A program made the translations under genes and the position numbers. The notes below the pieces were generated by a model that ran no database searches, had not been told where the DNA came from, and worked only from the letters and a program-made list of their open reading frames with translations. A DNA stretch of 64,000 nt from Patescibacteria group bacterium. GTDB lineage: Bacteria > Patescibacteria > Paceibacteria > UBA6257 > 2-01-FULL-56-20. The stretch spans positions 1 through 64,000 of the forward strand of contig JAGXBC010000001.1 of the NCBI GenBank assembly GCA_018971305.1, read 5' to 3'. Shown one piece after another: positions 59,105 to 64,000 of the stretch. The stretch's first letter is position 1. Each line of letters starts with the position of its first letter.

Positions 59105-59110
59105 ATTATA
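59105..59110 (-). promoter_or_regulatory. -10 box of guaB
   Basis: TATAAT on the minus strand, 7 nt before the GTG at 59097; leaderless mRNA predicted. Confidence 0.6.
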
Positions 59111-59197
59111 CTTGGCAGCGAAGAAAAGATAAACAGCGCAGATATTTATCTTTTATGAGCAAACCGGGTTCATGGGCGAAACGATTATATAACAAAC

Positions 59198-59226
59198 TTG
59201 ACCAGCCATAAAACCTCCAATAATAT
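59198..59226 (+). promoter_or_regulatory. Promoter of the adenosine deaminase gene
   Basis: TTGACC (59198-59203), 17-nt spacer, TAATAT (59221-59226). The leader is about 30 nt and carries AGGAGGTG just before the ATG at 59263. Confidence 0.7.
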
Positions 59227-59262
59227 TTAACGAGCGCTCAATTTTACATCTAGGAGGTGAAT

Positions 59263-60285
59263 ATGTCTGCACCGTTCGCCAGAATAAATAACAGCACCCA
59301 CACCCACATGGACGGAGCCTTCGCTCTTATCTCTATCCTGCCGCAGCTTTACGATATGGCGAAAATAGAATTTCCCTTCAATCGCTGGGGAAATTACCAC
59401 AAAGAAATCAAGAAGTTGTTCTATGAACCGCAAGGAGACATAGTACAATTATTTTCCAACATCACGAAAGTTATGCAGACAAAAGAAGCGCTCATTCTCG
59501 TAGCTGCAACCTTTACCCGTTTCCACGCACGACAAGGATTCAGATATTGCGAGGCAACAATCGCACCGCAATATCACACAAAAGCGGGGCTTACGGAAGA
59601 AGAAGTTATCCGTGCCCTCGTTAAAGGAATAAAAATCGGCGAAAGAGAATATCCGGAAATTGAAATGAATATAATTTTTACTATCGGACGAGAGGCTTCG
59701 CCCGAAGAAGGCGTACGTCTTGTCGAAGCCGCCAGCCGTTGCAACAGAAACTATGTCGTAGGCATCGGCCTTGCCTGCGACGAAGCGGGGTATCCTCCTC
59801 AAAGACACATTCCGGCTTTCAGGCGAGCGAAAGAACTGGGATTTAAAACCACGGCCCATGCCGGAGAGTGGGCAAGCGCGGACTTGAATGCCGAAATGTA
59901 CGAGGCGCAGCTTGTAGAAAACATCCGCTGCGCAATATTTGATCTTGAAGTTGATAGGATCGGCCACGCCATTCCCCTCGGTCGGCATCCGGAACTCATA
60001 TCGGAGGTCGTAAAAAGAGGAGTCGGCATTGAGGGCTGCCCCGGCTCAAATCTGGCATCGGAGTTGATTCCCAATATGAAATATTTGAAAATTCGCGACA
60101 TGCTCCAGGCTGGAGTTCTCTATTTCATTAACGCGGACGACGATTTATTCCTCCCCGACATCAACGAAACTTACTGGTTATGTGACGAGGAATACGATTT
60201 CAGCGACGAAGAAAAAGCGCAGATGATAAAAAATTCCTGGCTGACCAGATTCGGCAGAAGAAAATACCAATCCCCCGTTCTATAG
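59263..60285 (+). CDS. add: Adenosine deaminase
   Basis: 340 residues from the ATG at 59263, set by AGGAGG five bases upstream (a GTG at 59257 lies inside that site). HTHMDG (metal ligands, about 12-17), TAHAGEW (His and catalytic Glu, about 200), RIGHAI (His, about 228), and NADDD (Asp pair, about 285) are the adenosine/AMP deaminase motifs. It turns adenosine into inosine, linking salvage to IMPDH next door. The gene is divergent from guaB. Confidence 0.9.
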   Translation: MSAPFARINNSTHTHMDGAFALISILPQLYDMAKIEFPFNRWGNYHKEIKKLFYEPQGDIVQLFSNITKVMQTKEALILVAATFTRFHARQGFRYCEATIAPQYHTKAGLTEEEVIRALVKGIKIGEREYPEIEMNIIFTIGREASPEEGVRLVEAASRCNRNYVVGIGLACDEAGYPPQRHIPAFRRAKELGFKTTAHAGEWASADLNAEMYEAQLVENIRCAIFDLEVDRIGHAIPLGRHPELISEVVKRGVGIEGCPGSNLASELIPNMKYLKIRDMLQAGVLYFINADDDLFLPDINETYWLCDEEYDFSDEEKAQMIKNSWLTRFGRRKYQSPVL

Positions 60286-60300
60286 CGGGGGCTTTATTTT
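60272..60300 (+). terminator. Terminator of add
   Basis: CCCCCG (60272-60277)/CGGGGG (60286-60291) stem overlapping the stop codon region, then CTTTATTTT. Confidence 0.8.
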
Positions 60301-60589
60301 ACTGGCCCGAAGAAGTTGCCGAACTTGTGGATGGTACGATGATTATCATATTCTCGCCAGGGCTTTTGTAGTTGAAGCGCGCCCTCAGTTCTTTTTCCAG
60401 ATTGACAGGATTAGTATAATAATCCAACTCCGATTGGAAATCGGCGGCGTCCAATTTCGCCTGATCAAGTTTTGCCTTCATAACGGAAAAATCATTTTGC
60501 GCAGACACGGTCAAGCCAGAAAACCGGTAGATTTGTACGCTCAGAAATATAATAATGGCGGACAAAATGATTATCGCGAATAGCTTCAT
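60299..60589 (-). CDS. FtsB/DivIC-like septum protein
   Basis: 96 residues: a membrane helix (about 3-22), a coiled coil (FSVMKAKLDQAKLDAADFQSELDYYTN), and the pattern NPVNLEKELRARFNYKSPGENMIIIV, typical of small FtsB/DivIC proteins that link FtsQ-type and FtsL-type proteins at the septum. The low-complexity Ser/Thr end is unusual. Its stop overlaps the terminator of add, convergent. Confidence 0.82.
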   Translation of the reverse strand: MKLFAIIILSAIIIFLSVQIYRFSGLTVSAQNDFSVMKAKLDQAKLDAADFQSELDYYTNPVNLEKELRARFNYKSPGENMIIIVPSTSSATSSGQ

Positions 60590-60630
60590 TATGTATTTAG
60601 AATACAGCTTGGAAGAAAATTTGGAAACAA

Positions 60631-60660
60631 TAAAAAACCGGCCAAAGTTCAGGGCCGGTT
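60631..60660 (-). terminator. Terminator of the small membrane protein gene
   Basis: Stem AACCGGCC (60636-60643)/GGCCGGTT (60653-60660), on the minus strand followed by TTTTATTG; it overlaps the stop codon of that gene. Confidence 0.8.
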
Positions 60661-60891
60661 AATTTCACACTCGTTACAGGATATTCCACTTTTGATACCA
60701 TTTAATTCTCGCCTTCTGGCTAGAGATTGCAGTACGATACCGACGGAAAAGACGAATAGGAAATAACCGATTGTCCTTAGCCCCCTATTCAATTGCTCCG
60801 ATTCAATTGGGGTATTGATTACGATGCGCAGCGTTGCCATAACCATTCCTGCAAGCGAAAAAATTGATAATTTTCTGCCCCAATTCACCAT
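60649..60891 (-). CDS. Small unknown membrane protein
   Basis: 80 residues with two hydrophobic stretches (about 8-27 and 42-60). The ATG at 60891 is preceded by GAGGGGGTGAGG. Two Cys (SCNEC) near the end. No family was recognised. It is one of the few clearly Shine-Dalgarno-led genes here. Confidence 0.65.
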   Translation of the reverse strand: MVNWGRKLSIFSLAGMVMATLRIVINTPIESEQLNRGLRTIGYFLFVFSVGIVLQSLARRRELNGIKSGISCNECEINRP

Positions 60892-60972
60892 ACCTCACCC
60901 CCTCAAGCAGTGAACGCTGGAATCATACTATCTCTTAGAGAAAGAATGTCAATATTTTTGAGCGTTGCAAAC

Positions 60973-63222
60973 TTACTTCTTCAAAATCTCCCTGAATACC
61001 TCCGGCGATAAACTCACCCTGCCCGTTTCTTTCAATCTTTTTTTGCCTCGCTGCTGTTTTTTCCAAAGCTTCATTTTCCGTGTTCTGTCGCCGCCGTTCT
61101 TCCCGAAATCGCCGAGTGCTTTCTTCATCGCAGCAATCGTCTCGCGCGCGACAATCCTGCCCATAGCCCGAGCCTGCACCGCTTGGGAAAATTGCTGTTT
61201 CGGAAGGAGCTCTTTTAATCTTTCAACTGAGGTCCGCGCCTCGCGTTCCATATCTTTTTTGGCAACTATGCGAGTCAAAGCCGGCACGACTTCCTCCGCC
61301 ACCAAAATTTCCAATTTCTCAACCTCCGCTTCCGCCTCGCCGTCCAACTCGTAGCTGAACGACGCAAATCCAGCTGATACCGATTTCAACTTGTCATCAA
61401 AATCACGGATAAGTTCGGAAAGCGGCATGCGCGCGATTATGAGCAGATTGTCACCGATATTTTTTATCTCGGAAACTTCAATATCGAAAATTGTTTTAAG
61501 ATTAACGACTTGGCTAAGGTAGGCCTGAGGCGCGAGTATTTCCATTTTTATCATCGGCTGCCAGACACGCTCGGGCTTCATGGGAAATTCGTGCGGTTCC
61601 TTGACGATAAAATCTTTTCCGCCGTCGCGTACTCGGTAAGCGATAGAAGGAAAGCTTGTTAAAAATTCCAGATTGAATTCTCTCTCCAGGCGGCTCGCAG
61701 TAATTTCAAAGTGGAGCTGACCCAAAAAACCCACTTTTAAACCTCTGCCCAGAGCTTCGTTCGCGTCGGGCTCAAAGCTCAAAGCGGCGTCAGTTAAACG
61801 CAAACGTTCCAACCCCCTCTGTAAATCTTCAAATTTTGTATCTCCGTCCGGATAGAATGCTATAAAGACTACCGGCGCTGGCTCTTTATATCCATGCAAT
61901 TGCTCCGCCTTTGAACCTGCAATCGCAATAGTGTCTCCAATATGAACTAGCGCTGGCTCCTTTAGCCCTGTTGCCACATAGCCCATTTCATCGGGACCTA
62001 TCGCCGGGGTCGCCTTCAGTTCCGGAGAAAAATAACCGACCTCCTTGATTTTGAATTTTGCTCCCGTGGCGAGAAGAACAACTTCGCTTCCGGAATTAAT
62101 AGAATTGTCGCTTACGCCGGGGAAAACCCGCACGAAAGCCAATATGCCTTTGTGATCGTCGTACAAAGAATCAAAAATCAAAGCACGCGGCTCTTGGCCT
62201 CCGGTATCATCAATTTTTTTAGGCGGCGGCGTTTGCTTCACGACGCCACCCAAAAGTTCTTTAACTCCTTCGCCGGTCTTCGCAGAAATCCTGAATATCT
62301 CTTCTTCTCCAACTCCGAGTAAGTCCGCGGTTGCCTTAATCACTTTATTTATATGAGGCAGGTCCAGGTCTATTTTATTTACTGCTCCGATAATAGTAAG
62401 CCCGGCTTTTCGTGCCGCACGCAAATTAGAAAGTGTCTGCGCCTGGATTCCTTTCGCGCCGTCAATTAAAAGTACTGCCCCTTCAACTGCCGTTAATGCC
62501 CGCGAGACCTCGTAAGAAAAATCGCTGTGGCCCGGGGTGTCAATCAGGTTGAGTATATACTCAACCTGCTCAGATTTTCGCAGATCAGACGCAGATGTAC
62601 GCCGATCGCGAGCGGAATCGTAAACAATTCTTTCGATTTCAACGCCCTTGGGAGCAAAGTTGATCAAGAGAGATATTTTATAATCAGAACCTCGCAGATA
62701 AGACCAGGCTTGTTTTTTTTCGGTATCGCCAATAAAGGGCAGGGCTTTAAGCTCAATTAAAACCTCCTTATTGATCAGCAGGTCAGGATAATAATCGCCA
62801 ACAGGTTTATCATCGTATTGTATTTTTAAATGCGGTTGGGCAATAAAATCAACGCCCCGACTTTTTAGCTCAATCTCCAAGGATTTCTGATATACCGATT
62901 CACGAAATCCTGGACCAATTTTATTCCAAACATCAAAAGCAGCTCCTCGTATTTTGTAGGTTAATTCCTTGTATAAAAATTTGGTATCTGCGTTTATCTG
63001 CGTATCATCGGCGTTAATCTGCGCAGGATGCTTATAGAGCATCCTGACGGGCGCCATTTTTATAGTAATCCCCCGCTCGCGCTCCAATTCCAATTTATCC
63101 AAATACTGCGGTTTCATCCGCCGCGCGTCCACCGTTCCCGTAATCTCCAAAAGTCGATCCGCCAAAGTTGATTTACCGGAGTCAATATGCGCGATAATTA
63201 CGAAGTTTCTTATATTCTCCAT
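60973..63222 (-). CDS. lepA: Elongation factor 4 (LepA) with an internal GxxExxY domain
   Basis: 749 residues from the ATG at 63222. The G domain has AHIDSGKST (11-19, where most LepA have DHGKST), RGIT (switch I, 50-53), DTPGH (228-232), NKID. Domains II, III, V and the LepA C-terminal domain follow (LERLRLTDAALSFEP, FPSIAYRV, then the basic tail). Between VRMLYK and YILNLIDTPG, about residues 65-218, a GxxExxY protein is inserted in frame: GFRESVY (105-111), and a PD-(D/E)xK-like pair Asp147 and Glu157-x-Lys159 (PDLLI, IELKA). It sits at the hairpin between switch I and switch II, a surface loop, so the factor may still work. EF4 back-translocates or remodels ribosomes under stress. Confidence 0.93.
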   Translation of the reverse strand: MENIRNFVIIAHIDSGKSTLADRLLEITGTVDARRMKPQYLDKLELERERGITIKMAPVRMLYKHPAQINADDTQINADTKFLYKELTYKIRGAAFDVWNKIGPGFRESVYQKSLEIELKSRGVDFIAQPHLKIQYDDKPVGDYYPDLLINKEVLIELKALPFIGDTEKKQAWSYLRGSDYKISLLINFAPKGVEIERIVYDSARDRRTSASDLRKSEQVEYILNLIDTPGHSDFSYEVSRALTAVEGAVLLIDGAKGIQAQTLSNLRAARKAGLTIIGAVNKIDLDLPHINKVIKATADLLGVGEEEIFRISAKTGEGVKELLGGVVKQTPPPKKIDDTGGQEPRALIFDSLYDDHKGILAFVRVFPGVSDNSINSGSEVVLLATGAKFKIKEVGYFSPELKATPAIGPDEMGYVATGLKEPALVHIGDTIAIAGSKAEQLHGYKEPAPVVFIAFYPDGDTKFEDLQRGLERLRLTDAALSFEPDANEALGRGLKVGFLGQLHFEITASRLEREFNLEFLTSFPSIAYRVRDGGKDFIVKEPHEFPMKPERVWQPMIKMEILAPQAYLSQVVNLKTIFDIEVSEIKNIGDNLLIIARMPLSELIRDFDDKLKSVSAGFASFSYELDGEAEAEVEKLEILVAEEVVPALTRIVAKKDMEREARTSVERLKELLPKQQFSQAVQARAMGRIVARETIAAMKKALGDFGKNGGDRTRKMKLWKKQQRGKKRLKETGRVSLSPEVFREILKK
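62571..63025 (-). mobile_element. In-frame GxxExxY element inside lepA
   Basis: About 455 bp. On the plus strand the left edge (62571-62608) carries CGCAGAT, CGCAGAT and CGCCGAT separated by 3-4 nt; the right edge (about 62983-63025) carries the inverted copies ATCTGCG, ATCTGCG, ATCGGCG and ATCTGCG. The two edges are thus inverted-repeat-like. The element has no stop in the lepA frame and encodes a GxxExxY/PD-(D/E)xK-like domain. Boundaries are approximate. Confidence 0.7.
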
Positions 63223-63234
63223 GATGTGAGTGTA

Positions 63235-63266
63235 CAAATAAAAATGGCCATCCACAAGGAATGGCC
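63235..63266 (-). terminator. Terminator of the small gene at 63298-63519
   Basis: GGCCATCC (63246-63253) pairs with GGAATGGCC (63258-63266) with one bulge; on the minus strand ATTTTTATTT follows. Confidence 0.65.
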
Positions 63267-63297
63267 GGTAAAACATAACAAACACCCGACTCGGTCT

Positions 63298-63519
63298 TCA
63301 GCGACTGAAAGGCAATGATATTGTACGGCTAACTTCTGCCTCTTTGACGCCGTCAAACTCTCTATGTATCTTAACCCGCAACTCAATAGAGGTTTCTCCG
63401 GAAAAACCATAACTTCCAAGAGCTTCTACAAGCTTCTGCAAATCTCTTTGGATGCACTTCTCGCCGGCATTGATCATTTTTGTCATCGACTGCCTATTCT
63501 CATTAGTCATTGTTACCAT
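63298..63519 (-). CDS. Small unknown protein
   Basis: 73 residues. The ATG at 63519 follows AAGGAG with a 10-nt spacer. Helical first half, then a strand-rich end (TSIELRVKIHREFDGVKEAEVSRTISL). No family was recognised. It lies upstream of lepA with its own terminator. Confidence 0.6.
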   Translation of the reverse strand: MVTMTNENRQSMTKMINAGEKCIQRDLQKLVEALGSYGFSGETSIELRVKIHREFDGVKEAEVSRTISLPFSR

Positions 63520-63565
63520 ATCAGCCTACTCCTTGATGAATAAATTTACCTAGTGGGATTATACT

Positions 63566-64000
63566 CTATATCTTCTCCAATGTCAAGTTTACAATCAATC
63601 TTCCCGGCATGCCGCCCGACGATAGATCGGAATTACCGGAATCGTATTCATACACAGGCAGATCATTTTCTTTGAACTTATAGCCGACCGGAGCGCTGAT
63701 AGTAAATTTATAACTCCGTGGCGCGCCGATTCCCGGCAAAGCGGAAGTACTTGTGCTCTGCGGTATAAAAGTCCCCGCCTGTTTCTCAAATACAAATTGG
63801 TAGGTTTGCCCGTCCGAAGGCGCAAGCGGCAAACGGTGCGTGTAGTCAAAAACTAATTCTGTTTTCCCTCCGGCCGCAACGCGCGACCACGTGGCAAAAA
63901 CCTCTTTACCGAATTCTTCGTATTTAAAAGCGGCGGGGTAATTAAATATCCTTTCCGTGGAAGAATCTATTTGCCCCACAAAATCGTCTGCCATATATCC
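63566..64000 (-). CDS. C-terminal end of a large extracytoplasmic protein (DUF4012-like), N-terminus outside window
   Basis: At least 145 codons; the frame is open to the right edge, so the ATG at 63994 is probably internal. The visible part is beta-rich, with FGKEVFATWSRVAAGGKTELVFDYTHRLPL and YQFVFEKQAG. This resembles the end of DUF4012-type CPR surface proteins, where a repeated beta-domain follows a membrane anchor. Identification is tentative. Confidence 0.5.
   Translation of the reverse strand, partial: GYMADDFVGQIDSSTERIFNYPAAFKYEEFGKEVFATWSRVAAGGKTELVFDYTHRLPLAPSDGQTYQFVFEKQAGTFIPQSTSTSALPGIGAPRSYKFTISAPVGYKFKENDLPVYEYDSGNSDLSSGGMPGRLIVNLTLEKI

Noticed and set aside
59257..59262. 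GTG start for add
   Set aside because: It lies inside the AGGAGGTG ribosome site of the better ATG at 59263.
62571..63025. Intein in lepA
   Set aside because: No splicing-block motifs at the borders; the insert matches GxxExxY proteins.

Overview
The window looks like part of a small-genome bacterium of the Candidate Phyla Radiation (Patescibacteria, most likely Parcubacteria-like). This is inferred from gene content and from shortened core proteins: RpoA lacks its C-terminal domain, ValRS lacks the C-terminal coiled coil, and AlaRS lacks C-Ala. Other hints are DUF4012-like and GNVGIGT-repeat surface proteins, a FtsB-like protein, and many genes whose -10 box lies 6-9 nt before the start codon. 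No rRNA gene is present; three tRNAs (Glu, Pro, Gly) are.

Layout. 1-7004 (minus): envelope genes, comprising a truncated giant fibre-like protein, a TN-repeat membrane protein, a cupredoxin-like protein, a prepilin, a GT2 glycosyltransferase and DoxX. 7084-7509: a 305-bp element with 20-bp terminal inverted repeats carrying a GIY-YIG nuclease, set into the 5' edge of tRNA-Glu. 7563-20677: housekeeping and membrane genes: ClpP-like, band-7, tsaD, valS with an internal histidine-phosphatase domain, PrsW, Hsp20, L28, tRNA-Pro, VIT1, pterin dehydratase, a 6S-like RNA, PEGA, DUF2127 and a 2H phosphoesterase.

20763-37206: a 16.4-kb genomic island bounded by a 16-bp direct repeat at the 3' end of rpsI, with a 13-codon rpsI remnant at the far end. 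Nearly all its genes are on the minus strand: a PIN-like protein with a zinc ribbon, a type I restriction system (HsdR, and an HsdM-HsdS fusion), a three-gene Dcm / double-GHKL ATPase / receiver-HEPN operon, two tandem tyrosine recombinases, a winged-helix protein and several unknowns. It also holds palindrome clusters and a possible attenuator RNA. The Dcm/GHKL/receiver-HEPN operon is the best candidate for a poorly described defence system.

37189-41111 (minus): the infA-rpmJ-rpsM-rpsK-rpsD-rpoA-rplQ-rplM-rpsI operon behind a near-consensus promoter. 41217-51554 (minus): baseplate-J-like and FtsA/PilM-like proteins, alaS, an unknown, rpoD, dnaG and a sensor kinase. 51675-53157 (plus): a metal ABC transporter. 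53160-53500: hairpin repeats around tRNA-Gly. 53648-60285: nucleotide metabolism (tandem cytidine-deaminase fold, IMP dehydrogenase, adenosine deaminase) plus a 914-residue protein with metallophosphoesterase motifs. 60299-64000 (minus): FtsB-like protein, lepA carrying an in-frame GxxExxY insertion, small unknowns, and the C-terminal end of a DUF4012-like protein.

A recurring theme is compact insertions tolerated inside essential genes: a nuclease element at the start of tRNA-Glu, a phosphatase domain between the two zinc knuckles of ValRS, a GxxExxY/PD-(D/E)xK domain between switch I and switch II of LepA, and an island in the last codons of rpsI.
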